A DNA stretch of 64,000 nt from UBA4742 sp963773335 (GCA_963773335.1 CAVZAT010000012.1:1-64000), one strand, 5' to 3'. Shown: positions 1 through 8,271, numbered from the stretch's first letter. Translations and numbers: made by a program. The notes: generated by a model not told the origin, from the sequence alone.

Positions 1-304
1 CCACCGAGGCAACATCGGGCGACTCGGCAAGGATCTCGGGGCGGACATAGCGGCGCAACACCACGTCGCGCTGGTGGTCAACTGCATCGACGAGCGTGAC
101 CCGGTGCATCGCGGCCGTGGACCCGCCAGCCATCGGGGTGACCCCGACGACGGCGGCCGCGTCGAGCTCCCGAACCAGCCACGCCAACGCCGAGGCCGGC
201 GGCGGCTGGCGGACCAACCACGCGGCGCGCTGCGCTTCATCCATCGGCCGGTCCACACCCACAGTCTCTCCGGTCCCACCCGGCGCATGCACAGCGCCCG
301 CCAT
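1..304 (-). CDS. Phosphotransferase (APH-like) N-terminal part, cut by window edge
   Basis: An ATG at 304 on the minus strand opens a frame of 101 codons that runs off the left edge. The product begins MAGAVHAPGG and later contains VGVTPMAGGSTAAMHRV followed by a hydrophobic strand and VLRRYVRPEIL. A glycine-rich turn followed by a strand ending in a basic VLRRY is the N-lobe pattern of aminoglycoside-phosphotransferase/choline-kinase-like enzymes (the ATP-binding loop and the lysine/arginine strand). The catalytic HGDxHxxN lies outside the window, so the substrate cannot be stated. A second, full-length member of this superfamily is at 39295-40434. Confidence 0.6.
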   Translation of the reverse strand, partial: MAGAVHAPGGTGETVGVDRPMDEAQRAAWLVRQPPPASALAWLVRELDAAAVVGVTPMAGGSTAAMHRVTLVDAVDHQRDVVLRRYVRPEILAESPDVASV

Positions 305-444
305 GGCAACCCGCTCCAATCAGCCCTTCCGCCGACCTCCCGCCGAGCGCCGGCGTGCCGATTGGGCGTCAGACCCAGAGGTGCGGTTGGTCGGGTGAAT
401 CTGGTGGGGATGTTCGTTCTCTCGTGGTGGGGGTGCTGCGAGGG

Positions 445-1098
445 TCACCACACGCCCGGGATGAGATGCTTGGTTCCGATCTGGTAGGTCTTGTACCGGT
501 CGCCGAGGACGCGGGTCAGCTCCGCTTCTTCGACCTTGATGCGCCGCAGCACCGCGATCGTGGGCAGCGCCACGAACACGGCGAGCGACAACCAGTTGGC
601 GAGCGACAGCCCGAACCCAGCGAGGAGGATCAGCAGGCCGGTGTAGGCGGGATGGCGGACCCATCGGTACGGGCCAGTGGTGACGATCATTTGCTCGGCG
701 TCGACCTCCACGGTCGTGCGGAACGCTCGGCCGAGCGAGACGACGGCCCACACGCGAATGATCAGCCCCAGCCACATGAGCGTCACCCCGACGGTGAGGG
801 CCCAGCCGTCCCCGCTCGTCACAGCTAGCGCTGGGACCTTGTAGGCCGCCGCGATCCCGGAGATGAACGTGGCATAGATGACGACGCGGATGATCGCCCG
901 GGTACCGGCGTCGTGGTCGGTGCGGCCCTTGGATCGCACCCGATCCCGGACGAGCAGGTACACCTCGAACAGCGCCCACACCGCGGCCGCTATCCCTGCC
1001 CACACGCTCGTCACCGCAGTCAGGCCTCCGAACCAGAAGGGCCAGCGGATGGTAGGCGACCCCGATGTCCGCACAACGCGGGCGGTCCCGGGTCTCAA
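445..1098 (-). CDS. ICMT-like membrane methyltransferase
   Basis: Membrane protein of about 217 residues with four to five hydrophobic segments. The motif GPYRWVRHPAYTG, followed by a hydrophobic stretch and a basic region ending in a YKTYQ sequence, is the signature of the isoprenylcysteine carboxyl methyltransferase/phospholipid methyltransferase family, where the RHPxYxG segment helps bind S-adenosylmethionine at the membrane face. Bacterial members have no prenylated protein substrate, so the real methyl acceptor is unknown. The start is uncertain: TTG at 1098 is the furthest, and GTG at 1074 leaves the first membrane segment intact. A paralogue lies at 43528-44022. Confidence 0.7.
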   Translation of the reverse strand: MRPGTARVVRTSGSPTIRWPFWFGGLTAVTSVWAGIAAAVWALFEVYLLVRDRVRSKGRTDHDAGTRAIIRVVIYATFISGIAAAYKVPALAVTSGDGWALTVGVTLMWLGLIIRVWAVVSLGRAFRTTVEVDAEQMIVTTGPYRWVRHPAYTGLLILLAGFGLSLANWLSLAVFVALPTIAVLRRIKVEEAELTRVLGDRYKTYQIGTKHLIPGVW

Positions 1099-1168
1099 GC
1101 AAGATCAGTCCAATCGGCGCTCGACGATTCAGGTCGAAACGTTTCCGGCTGGCGCTCGTCGAACACGA

Positions 1169-1786
1169 CTACTCGGGCGCTACCCGGACCACATCCGCCA
1201 GCCAGGCTTCAGCGGTCGGGGTGCCTTGGCCCGGGTTGATTTCGAAGCGGTCGGGGGCAAGTGACTCGAAGCGCCAGTCACCATCGAACGCGGCGCGCAA
1301 TTCGCTTTCGGTGACCCGGCGGGGACCCCAGTCTCCGGGCTCGCGGTCGCTGAAACACATGAGGTGAAGGTGGCCACCGGAGCGGAGCGCGGCGCGCAGT
1401 GCAGTGACGTAGTGGATGCGAGCGACGTCGTCGAAGACGTGGAACAGCCCGCTGTCGACGATGGTGTCGAAGATCTCGCCTAGCGAGTCGAGTTGGAGCG
1501 CGTCATGCACCTGGAAGCTGGTGTCGATGCCGCGCTCTGCCGCCTTGCGGTGGGCGACCTCGATTGCGCGCGGGGAGACGTCAATGCCGAGGGCGCGGGC
1601 GCCGTGGAGCGACGCGAGGATCGCGTGTTCGCCGGTGCCACAGCCGGCGTCGAGCAGTGCGCCGGTGAGCTTGCCGGCCTCGGCGAGGCGGACGTAGGCC
1701 GACTGCGGCCGGCCAATGTCCCAGGGCGGTGACGCGCCGGCATAGGCGTCGTCCCAGTCGGGGTGGGGAGTGTCAGCTTCGGTCAC
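1169..1786 (-). CDS. Class I SAM-dependent methyltransferase
   Basis: Product of 205 residues. LLDAGCGTGEHAI (about residues 44-56) is motif I of the Rossmann-fold methyltransferases, and the acidic residue in ALGIDVSPRAIE is the expected ribose-binding motif II. The N-terminal WDDAYAGASPPWDIGRPQ resembles the thiopurine/tellurite (TPMT/TehB-like) group, where WD..Y....PWD..P precedes motif I. The methyl acceptor cannot be inferred. The likely start is GTG at 1786, preceded by GAGG. The gene stands alone, 70 bp upstream of the ICMT-like gene on the same strand, so the two may be co-transcribed. Confidence 0.75.
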   Translation of the reverse strand: MTEADTPHPDWDDAYAGASPPWDIGRPQSAYVRLAEAGKLTGALLDAGCGTGEHAILASLHGARALGIDVSPRAIEVAHRKAAERGIDTSFQVHDALQLDSLGEIFDTIVDSGLFHVFDDVARIHYVTALRAALRSGGHLHLMCFSDREPGDWGPRRVTESELRAAFDGDWRFESLAPDRFEINPGQGTPTAEAWLADVVRVAPE

Positions 1787-1892
1787 GTCCTCATTCTCCC
1801 CCGCCGGTCGGCCTCGCGACTAGCTCACCGGCGATCGCTTGAGACGGCCCTCGGCCTCGAGAGATGCCCGATGCGCCTGATTCGTTCGGCGC

Positions 1893-2125
1893 TCAGTCCG
1901 CCAGGGGCTCGTAGTCAATGCCGCAGCGATCGCATCGGGCGGTCCTTGCGCGGTCGACGTGGCCGGTGGCGCCGAACTGGAGGAAGCGCCCAAGTCGCGG
2001 GTGCTTCGGTGCAGGGCGAGGCGCACAACACAGGACCTCGGTGCCGACGTCCAGGATTCTCGCACCAGCGGCAGACGCCCTGCGTGCCGGAACCCCTGGC
2101 AGACCAGGTCGCGCTGGGCTCGCAG
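1893..2125 (-). other. Cysteine-pair C-terminal remnant, no start codon
   Basis: An open minus-strand frame ends at a TGA at 1893-1895 and encodes a tail that looks protein-like: RILDVGTEVLCC, then GRFLQFGATGHVD, then RCDRCGIDYEPLAD. The two cysteine pairs suggest a small zinc-ribbon. Upstream the frame is closed by a stop near 2133 and contains no ATG or GTG. I read it as the 3' remnant of a truncated gene, or a small protein broken by an indel. No family is recognised. Confidence 0.25.
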
Positions 2126-2141
2126 ACTGCGGGTCAACCCT

Positions 2142-3725
2142 TCATCGCCCCGTCGTCGGCTGTGCTCCGTCCGGGGTGAGTGCGGCGATGCCCGCCGGGT
2201 GGCCCACGTAGGATGAGCCGACGCCGATCACCAGGGCGTCGCCCACCGAGGCCACCCCCGACCAGATGGGCCCCGGGGTGGTGGCGGTCATGACCAGCGC
2301 GCCGGTGGCGGCGTCGCGGACCTGTAGCACGTTGCCGTCGAGGGCGGGGCCGCTGAAGGTCATCCCGCCGGCCACGGTGGTGGCGGCGAACGACGGGGCG
2401 TGCTCCGCCTGCCAGGCCACGGCGCCAGTGGTGGCATCGAAGGCGTGCATCGAGGGCTCCTGCATGGGTGTGTCGCGCGGGTCGCTCGGATCGCACAGCA
2501 CCTGGGTGCCGTGCTCGAACTTGCCGTAGTCACCCAGGGCGGTGGCGCCGTAGACACGCCGCCCGTCATAGGCCGTTGTGGCGATGAACCCTCCGGCGAA
2601 CCCGCCGAACACCACGTTGGTGGACCAGCGGAGATGACCGGTGGCCGGGTCGAGCGAGTAGTAGGTCCCGTTCTTGCCTCCGACGCCCAGGAAGGTGGCG
2701 GTCCCCGACCGACTGAGCCCGGCGTTGGGCGTGGCGCCGAAATCCCAGTCGCAGTCGACCGAGGCCAGGGCCGGCCGGTAGGTCCAGGCCAGGTGCCCGT
2801 CTCTGATGCGCAGGGCGATGACGGCCTCGGCCAGAGGACCAGCGTCGGCGAAGTTGCAGTCGGAGGTGTCGAACACGACCAGGCCGAGGCGCGGCAGCAC
2901 GGTGCCCGACGACCACACGCTGCCGCAGCCGTCGTCGAGGACGTGGCCGGCGGCGTCGACGTCGGTCTGGAACTCCCACACGGGTCGGCCCGTGGCCAGG
3001 TCGGCGGCGGCCACGTAGCCGTGCTTGTCCTTCTGGCCGTCCACGTCGACGCCGAACAGCACCTTGTCGTCGACCACCACCGGTGAGGAGAAGATGCGGG
3101 TGCCGTCGTGGTTCGGATCGGGGGGCTGGCCGAGCCGGCCTGGGTAGTCGTGGCGCCAGTAGAGGGCGCCGGTGGCGGCGTCGAGGGCGTAGAGCGTGTA
3201 GCCGCCGCCGAAGATGACCAGGTCGGGCCGGCTGCCGTGCCCAGGCTGGAACCAGGCCGATGAGGTCACCAGGCCTCCGTCGGAGGTGGCGTCGCGGGGC
3301 TGCTGGCCGGGATAGGGCGTGATCGCGTCCTGCGCCTGGAGGTGGTACCTCCAGCGCAGGGCACCGGTGGCCAAGTCGAGGGCGTAGAAGGTGTCGTCCC
3401 ACGAGCCGGCGTAGACGGTTCCGTTCACCACCGTGGGGGTGGCGGTGACCGCGTCGCCGGTGGGGAAGAACCAGGCCACCTTCAGGGTCTTGGCCGACGA
3501 CTCGGTCAGCGTGGTGCGACCGGCGAAGGTGTGCTGGGCGTCGTGGCCGTAACCGGGCCAGTCCGCCGGACCCGGCCGGGTGTGGCTCACCGTGGCCGCG
3601 GTCGTCGTCGTGGCCGGCCCGTGGCCGGCTGTCGCCGCGCTGCCGCACCCGGCCAGCACCGCCAAGGCCACCGCGATGGCCAGGGCGCCCCAGGCGGGGG
3701 GAGTCGACGGGTGGCTCGACCTCAC
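2142..3725 (-). CDS. Secreted PQQ-type beta-propeller lipoprotein
   Basis: Product of 527 residues. A hydrophobic leader ends in VLAGCGS, a lipobox, so the mature protein is probably tethered to the outer face of the membrane. The body has repeated blade motifs such as FYALDLATGALRW, LYALDAATGALYWRH and ADLATGRPVWEF, the tryptophan-docking repeats of PQQ-dependent dehydrogenase and BamB-like propellers. CGSVWSSG and CDWDFGATPN resemble secreted alcohol/polyvinyl-alcohol dehydrogenases of this fold. No cytochrome c CxxCH motif is present. Whether PQQ is bound is unknown. It starts with GTG 16 bp after the preceding lipoprotein gene, so the two form an operon. Confidence 0.75.
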   Translation of the reverse strand: MRSSHPSTPPAWGALAIAVALAVLAGCGSAATAGHGPATTTTAATVSHTRPGPADWPGYGHDAQHTFAGRTTLTESSAKTLKVAWFFPTGDAVTATPTVVNGTVYAGSWDDTFYALDLATGALRWRYHLQAQDAITPYPGQQPRDATSDGGLVTSSAWFQPGHGSRPDLVIFGGGYTLYALDAATGALYWRHDYPGRLGQPPDPNHDGTRIFSSPVVVDDKVLFGVDVDGQKDKHGYVAAADLATGRPVWEFQTDVDAAGHVLDDGCGSVWSSGTVLPRLGLVVFDTSDCNFADAGPLAEAVIALRIRDGHLAWTYRPALASVDCDWDFGATPNAGLSRSGTATFLGVGGKNGTYYSLDPATGHLRWSTNVVFGGFAGGFIATTAYDGRRVYGATALGDYGKFEHGTQVLCDPSDPRDTPMQEPSMHAFDATTGAVAWQAEHAPSFAATTVAGGMTFSGPALDGNVLQVRDAATGALVMTATTPGPIWSGVASVGDALVIGVGSSYVGHPAGIAALTPDGAQPTTGR

Positions 3726-3741
3726 GGGCGGCCGCGGACCG

Positions 3742-5106
3742 TCAACCGAAGCCGGCCGTGGCCGGGGCGTTGGAGGGCGGCCCTTTGTCGGGTGCCGGGT
3801 TCTCCGACGGCCCGCGCAGGGGAGCCACGAGGCGACCGGTGGGGTAGGGGCACACCGACTTGGCCGGGACGCACACGGTGACGCTGGTCGGGAAGTCGAA
3901 CCCGGTGGCGATGGCGATCGGCGTCGAGGGTTGGCCGTGGTCGAAGGTGACCTTCATGACTCGGCCGCCGTAGTCGGCTGGTCCGCAGTTGGTCAGCGTG
4001 CCCGTGCAGGCGATGTGGATGTCGACGAAGTACAGGGTCCCGTCGGGGGCGAAGGCCAGGCCAAACGGGTTGTACTCCTGGGGGTCCTTGCCCAAGTCGG
4101 CCACCGCCACCCCCGGCACCGGCGCCCGACCGGCCACGGGCTTGCCGTCGTTGCTCAGCCATCGGATGGCGGGGTTGCCCACGTAGCTGCTGACCGCGAA
4201 GCAGTCGCAGGTGGGGTCCTTGGCCACCCCCGAGGCGAAGGGTTGGTTGGCCAGGAAGGTCGACACCTGCACGCGGCTGCGGGGGTACGCTCCGCCGGGA
4301 CAGTCCGAGGGACTGTCGGGCAGGGAGGTGTGGGCGAAGCGCAGCACGCTCGAGCTGCCCACCTCGGGGACGAGCAGGTCGTCGTTGTCGGCCACGGCCA
4401 TGGTCCCGGGCTGGGCCAGGCCGCCGGTGCCGTCGGTGTGGTTGGGGCCGTAGCCGCCGGCCGTCGGTCCGTACACGATGCACGCCGAGCGGTAGGAGGG
4501 CGCGAACCACTCCACCAGCCTTCCGCTGCTCGGCGGCGGGTAGTCACCCTGGGCGGTGGCGATGTCGCTACCGAAGACGTTGCCAGCCCGGTCAATAGCG
4601 CAACCGGTGTAGGTCTGGTTGTCGTTGAACACGCCCTTGGCCGTCGGCGGGGAGTCGCTGCCGATGCTCTGGCCGGGCATCTTGTACGGGCCAGGCACAT
4701 ATAGGGTCTGGCCACTGAACGAACCGTCCGGCTGGTCGAGCTCCTCACCGTCGCCGGGCTGCTTGTAGGGCTTGGCACTACCCAGGTTGCGCTGGGCCGG
4801 CAGGGTGGGGTCGTAGCCGACCACGAATCGGCCGTCCGGCAACACGCACATCTGCCCGTTGGGGTCCCAGGCCGGCAGCAGCTGACCCTGCCGCCCCGAG
4901 GGCATGGACAGGAAGTCCTGCTCCTCGTTCTGGTCCCAGTACACGAGGTAGGCGGCGTTGCCCGGGTTGCCGCCCTTCACCACCCGAGAGCCGGCCGGGG
5001 TACGCGCCGTGGAGCTGGTCGACGACGCGCTCGACGAGCAGGCAGCCAGCAGGGCGGCGCAGACGAGCGCCACGAGCAGTCGCGTCGAACCTCTCCAGCG
5101 GCTCAC
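3742..5106 (-). CDS. Secreted beta-propeller lipoprotein, unknown role
   Basis: Product of 454 residues with an N-terminal hydrophobic segment ending in LLAACSSS (lipobox) and a Ser/Thr-rich linker. The rest has repeated patterns typical of NHL/SMP-30-like propellers: PDGRFVVG, DRAGNVFG, PGTMAVADNDDLLV and FGLAFAPDGTLYFVD. Several cysteine pairs (DCPGG, CDCF, CTGTLTNC, CVPAKSVCP) suggest disulphides, consistent with export. No enzyme signature is visible. GTG start at 5106 behind GGAAGG. It is the first gene of a two-gene unit with the PQQ-type propeller; together they look like a secreted dehydrogenase or sensor pair, which is inference from co-location. Confidence 0.65.
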   Translation of the reverse strand: MSRWRGSTRLLVALVCAALLAACSSSASSTSSTARTPAGSRVVKGGNPGNAAYLVYWDQNEEQDFLSMPSGRQGQLLPAWDPNGQMCVLPDGRFVVGYDPTLPAQRNLGSAKPYKQPGDGEELDQPDGSFSGQTLYVPGPYKMPGQSIGSDSPPTAKGVFNDNQTYTGCAIDRAGNVFGSDIATAQGDYPPPSSGRLVEWFAPSYRSACIVYGPTAGGYGPNHTDGTGGLAQPGTMAVADNDDLLVPEVGSSSVLRFAHTSLPDSPSDCPGGAYPRSRVQVSTFLANQPFASGVAKDPTCDCFAVSSYVGNPAIRWLSNDGKPVAGRAPVPGVAVADLGKDPQEYNPFGLAFAPDGTLYFVDIHIACTGTLTNCGPADYGGRVMKVTFDHGQPSTPIAIATGFDFPTSVTVCVPAKSVCPYPTGRLVAPLRGPSENPAPDKGPPSNAPATAGFG

Positions 5107-5390
5107 CGCCCCCCCTTCCGTCGGCCCTCCGACCTGACGCGAGCGTCACCCTAGTGCTTCGCATCGGTCGGGGACCGGGAATCACGCGCCACAGACCGGC
5201 TCCACCTTCGAAGAAGGGCCCGGGTTTGACGCGCCCCTAGGTGGTGCGATGAAGGAGCGGGGCCTCCGCTCCTCGTGTGGGTTCGGGTCTCAGTTGGGAG
5301 ACTCGGGTTTGCACACCGGTCCTCGCGGAACTCCTGGGGGTAGGGGCCTGGGCATGGCGAACATCCAGCAGCGCCTCTCGGCACCACAGA

Positions 5391-5801
5391 TCAGATGTCA
5401 CCCGATCGTGCAGCAGACCCGTTTGAGAGGGCTTGTACCTGTCGTTCGAGTTCGAGGATGCGGGCGAGCGCGGGCCCGGCGTACCTCCGGTTGGTGAGTT
5501 CGGCGGCGGCGCTTAGGGCTTGGAGATCGTGGCGGGAGTACCGGCGCTGGTTGCCTGATGGTCGGGCGCTGTGTTGGGAGATGGTGTCGCCCAGGCGGCG
5601 GAGGGTCTGGTGGTCGAGGCCGAGGAGGTCGGCGGCGACTGCCACCGTGTACAGGGGTTCGTTGGGGTCGTCGAGCCGTTCCTGCCACGAACGGCTCGGG
5701 GGGGCGGCGTTCCGCCGCCCCCCCGTGTTGCCGGGTTGCTTAGCCGGCGGTTTCAACCGTGATCGCTCGTTGCTTGTCGGTGTCGGCGCCGTGGCGGACA
5801 T
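5391..5801 (-). CDS. HspR-like MerR-family regulator
   Basis: The core PLYTVAVAADLLGLDHQTLRRL is the winged-helix recognition segment of HspR/MerR proteins. It is followed by GNQRRYSRHDLQAL and a C-terminal helix ending in ILELERQVQAL, as in coiled-coil dimerising members. HspR proteins repress heat-shock operons, and this gene lies directly downstream of hsp20 on the same strand. The start is unclear. The conserved part begins at the hairpins downstream of hsp20, and the nearest in-frame ATG is at 5801, inside the hsp20 3' end, giving about 136 residues with a non-conserved, basic N-terminal extension. An in-frame GTG inside the recognition segment would be too short. Confidence 0.7.
   Translation of the reverse strand: MSATAPTPTSNERSRLKPPAKQPGNTGGRRNAAPPSRSWQERLDDPNEPLYTVAVAADLLGLDHQTLRRLGDTISQHSARPSGNQRRYSRHDLQALSAAAELTNRRYAGPALARILELERQVQALSNGSAARSGDI
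5672..5724 (-). terminator. Two consecutive strong hairpins between hsp20 and the MerR core
   Basis: Two perfect inverted repeats lie back to back: arms 5672-5681/5689-5698 (10 bp, 7-nt loop) and arms 5698-5708/5714-5724, essentially GGGGGGCGGCG against its complement with a TTC centre. They begin 16 bp after the hsp20 stop codon (read on the minus strand) and overlap the start of the conserved MerR coding region. There is no U-tract, so they may act as an mRNA-stabilising or attenuating structure that lowers regulator expression relative to Hsp20 rather than as a classical terminator. Confidence 0.5.
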
Positions 5802-6171
5802 CCACTCGGCGAGGCTTTGCACTCTCGTGTAGCGGGATCCGCAGAGTGAGCACCCCGTCGTGGTACTCAGCGTCGACGTGTTCGACATCCAGGACATCGC
5901 CGAGCATCAGCCGCCTCGAAACGGTGGTGTCCTGGCGCTCACGGACCAGGTACTGCGCACCCTCCGGTGTCGAGCTGCGGCGGCGGGCGTTGAGACGGAG
6001 CTCACCCCGCTCGATCTGCAGGTCGATCGAGTCGGCATCGACACCGGGCAGGTCGAACTGGACGGTGATCACGTCACCGAGGCGGAAGGCGTCCATCGCC
6101 GCGGTCAGCGGGCTTCCCGCCTGGTCGAAGAAGCGATCCCACTGACGCAGGGGATCGGTACGCATCAGCAT
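5740..6171 (-). CDS. Hsp20 / alpha-crystallin small heat-shock protein
   Basis: 143 residues from the ATG at 6171, which has AAGGAGG six bases upstream; a GTG at 6174 is adjacent but worse placed. The N-terminal LRQWDRFFDQAG is the usual short arm. The alpha-crystallin domain runs from about DVITVQFDLPGVD to GVLTLRIPLHE, with the diagnostic G-V-L-T-L-x-I/V-P motif near residue 110. Small heat-shock proteins are ATP-independent holdases forming oligomers in the cytoplasm. The adjacent HspR-like gene and a dyad over the -10 box suggest heat-shock repression, which is inference. Confidence 0.93.
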   Translation of the reverse strand: MLMRTDPLRQWDRFFDQAGSPLTAAMDAFRLGDVITVQFDLPGVDADSIDLQIERGELRLNARRRSSTPEGAQYLVRERQDTTVSRRLMLGDVLDVEHVDAEYHDGVLTLRIPLHESAKPRRVDVRHGADTDKQRAITVETAG

Positions 6172-6209
6172 CACGAACCTCCTTGGAAGGAAAGCTAACA
6201 GTCAATACC

Positions 6210-6237
6210 ATGATACTCATCGAATTCCGATAGGCAA
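6210..6237 (-). promoter_or_regulatory. hsp20 promoter with overlapping dyad
   Basis: On the minus strand TTGCCT (6237-6232) and TATCAT (6215-6210) are separated by 16 bp, a good housekeeping-type promoter about 40 bp before the hsp20 start. An imperfect palindrome, TCAATACCATGATACTCA at 6203-6220 (12 of 18 positions symmetric), covers the -10 box and could be the operator of the adjacent MerR regulator. The classical HAIR sequence is not present. Confidence 0.5.
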
Positions 6238-6566
6238 GTGAAGACCCCGAAAGGAGATCACGGAAGGAGAGCTCATGGCCACGTCAGCAGCGACCCGTCC
6301 TCTGGACCCGACCCCGCCCCGCCCGGCCTCGGAACTCTCCCCGCCCCGACAGGTCGCCTCCGGCGCAGTGCGGCGATTCGGGAACCCGCTGGCCGAGCCG
6401 GGGCCAGGCGATGGGGGCCGCCCGCCGAACCCATGCCACGTCCCGATTCGCGGACTCGCCGGCAGTCCTTCGGCTGGTGTCATACGGGTGCCATTGCCTG
6501 AAGGGTGCCGATGGTGGCTCCTGACGAAACACGCCGGGCACGGTGGGACGAACGATCACCCGCGCC
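6238..6566. other. Intergenic region between hsp20 and the RluA fusion gene
   Basis: About 330 bp. A plus-strand frame starting at ATG 6275 has a good AAGGAG seven bases upstream but encodes a proline- and arginine-rich sequence without recognisable folding pattern, and runs into the 3' end of the opposite gene. I do not call it a gene. No hairpin terminator or repeat was seen. Confidence 0.4.
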
Positions 6567-8135
6567 TCAGCCGTGCTCGGCGTCGAGCTGGATCCACGCC
6601 GCCTTGAGGTACGGGGGATCCCCGGGGCCGCTGCGGTGATCCAGGGGCACGGTCTGAGTCTCGACCGACCCCGTTCGGCCCGCCGCGGCCAGACCTTGGG
6701 CCACCTGGTCCAGGAAGATCGGCCACCGCATGCGGCGCAGGTTGGTGGACACGAACAGCGTCCCCCCCGGCCGACACAGCCTCGCCCCCCGCTCCACCAG
6801 GGTGTGCAGGTCGCGCTCCACCCGCCAGCGCCCCCGCCCCTTTCGCCCCGTACTCGAGCTGGGTGGGTCGACCAGCACCAGGTCGAAGGTGCGACCTCGG
6901 CGGACCAGGCGTCCCATCCAGTCCAGGGCGTCGCCGTAGATGAAGTCGTGGTCGGCCGGGTCGAGGTGGTTGGCGACCAGGTTCTCGCGGGCCCAGTCCA
7001 GGTAGCGGCGGGACAGGTCCAGCGACACGGTCTGGGCACCGGCGCGGGCCGCGGCCACCGACAGCGAACCGGTGTGCGCGAACGCGTTCAGCACCGTGCG
7101 ACCCACCAGGTCGGCCGTGCCCAGCCGCCGCCGGGTCTCGCGCTGGTCCAGGAAGAGCCCGCTGGAGGTGGGGCTGGCCCCCAGGTCGATCAAGTAGCGA
7201 CACCCCAGCTCGGTCACCTCGAAGCGCGGGCCAGCCGCCCCGCTCACCAGCTGGGCCGGTCCCCCGCCGCCGCCCCGGGGACGGCGCTGCTCGTAGATGG
7301 CCCGCAGGTCCAGCGTGTCGTGCCAGGCGTCCAGCCAGGCCCGGGGCAGAGCCGCCGCCGACTCGTCGTAGTTGATGGCCAGGGCCACCTGCCCGAGCCG
7401 CTCCAGACGCAACCCGGCGAAGCCGTCGTGGTGGCGGTCGATCCACAGGTAGGCGTCGGTGTCGGTCCGGTCGAACAGACCGGCCCGGGCCTCGTGGGCC
7501 ACGGCTGCGGTCAGCGAGAGCTCGGTCGGGTCGTCCCCGGCCAGCACCCGGTCGAAGGTGGCCGGCCGGTCATCGTTCAGCTCCAGGTGTCCCCCATTCG
7601 GGTGGTCGAGGCCCAGGGCGGCCGCATGCAGGAACAACCGGGCCGCTTCGCCACCCCCGTACTGGTCGTCGCCCAAGATGGGCATGCCCAGGGCGGCGGC
7701 GTGCACCCGGACCTGGTGGGTGCGCCCGGTATGGGGATGGGCGGCCCACCGCTCGACGGCCGGGCCCAGCGCCTGACGCTCGAAGTCGGTGGCCGCCGGC
7801 CCGACGCCCTCGCCCACCGGGGCATCGCTGCGGGCCGCCGGGGGCCGTCGAGGGTCGCGGCCGACCAGCAGCTCGTAGCGCTTGGCCACGGTGCGATCCT
7901 CGAACTGGCGGGCCAGGGTCCGGTTGGCCGCGGTGGTGCGGCCGAACACGAGCAACCCCGACGTGGCCTTGTCCAGGCGGTGCAGGATCGCCAACGAGTG
8001 GTCTGGGCGCTGGCGCTGCACCCACTCGTACATGCCGTCCTGGGCATGCACGTCGGCGCGATGGGTGTTGACGCCCGCGGGCTTGGCCACGACGAGCAGC
8101 TGGTCATCCTCGAACCGGACCCACGGCTCTGACAC
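6567..8135 (-). CDS. RluA-type pseudouridine synthase fused to RlmI-like RNA methyltransferase
   Basis: One intact 522-residue frame joins two RNA-modifying domains. Residues 1 to about 200 are an RluA-family pseudouridine synthase: HRLDKATSGLL (52-62, catalytic Asp55) and HTGRTHQVRVHAAALGMPIL (135-154). Residues about 225-520 are a class I RNA methyltransferase resembling RlmI/RlmK: AFAHTGSLSVAAARAGA (351-367, SAM-binding), SLDLSRRYLDWARENL (371-386) and LVDPPSSS (421-428). The linker contains a segment resembling the PUA-less N-terminal strand region of RlmI. The product presumably modifies rRNA or tRNA at two positions, but the sites are unknown. GTG start at 8135; transcribed divergently from the ArsR operon. 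Confidence 0.85.
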   Translation of the reverse strand: MSEPWVRFEDDQLLVVAKPAGVNTHRADVHAQDGMYEWVQRQRPDHSLAILHRLDKATSGLLVFGRTTAANRTLARQFEDRTVAKRYELLVGRDPRRPPAARSDAPVGEGVGPAATDFERQALGPAVERWAAHPHTGRTHQVRVHAAALGMPILGDDQYGGGEAARLFLHAAALGLDHPNGGHLELNDDRPATFDRVLAGDDPTELSLTAAVAHEARAGLFDRTDTDAYLWIDRHHDGFAGLRLERLGQVALAINYDESAAALPRAWLDAWHDTLDLRAIYEQRRPRGGGGGPAQLVSGAAGPRFEVTELGCRYLIDLGASPTSSGLFLDQRETRRRLGTADLVGRTVLNAFAHTGSLSVAAARAGAQTVSLDLSRRYLDWARENLVANHLDPADHDFIYGDALDWMGRLVRRGRTFDLVLVDPPSSSTGRKGRGRWRVERDLHTLVERGARLCRPGGTLFVSTNLRRMRWPIFLDQVAQGLAAAGRTGSVETQTVPLDHRSGPGDPPYLKAAWIQLDAEHG

Positions 8136-8235
8136 CGGCGCAGTCTAGGAATCCGCCAGCAACGCCGGCCCGAACGGGCGGCACGGCTTGGCACGCGCTC
8201 GCTGGTGCGCCGCCAGTTCGACCCATTGATGCTCC

Positions 8236-8265
8236 TTGACATATATATGGCTGTACGCATATAGT
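8236..8265 (+). promoter_or_regulatory. ArsR operon promoter with palindromic operator, leaderless layout
   Basis: TTGACA at 8236-8241 and TATAGT at 8260-8265 are separated by 18 bp. The -10 box ends 6 bp before the ArsR ATG at 8272, so transcription should start at or next to the start codon (leaderless mRNA). TATATG (8244-8249) and CATATA (8258-8263) form a dyad with an 8-bp spacer lying between the two promoter boxes, the expected place for an ArsR-family autorepressor. Confidence 0.7.
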
Positions 8266-8271
8266 GCGGAC

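Noticed and set aside
5254..5272. Hairpin GGAGCGG-GGCCT-CCGCTCC as terminator of the MerR gene
   Set aside because: It lies 119 bp beyond the stop, has a short stem and no T-run, so support is weak.
6275..6607. Plus-strand ORF of 110 codons with a good ribosome-binding site
   Set aside because: Proline/arginine-rich with no family likeness, and it runs into the 3' end of the opposite RluA-fusion gene.
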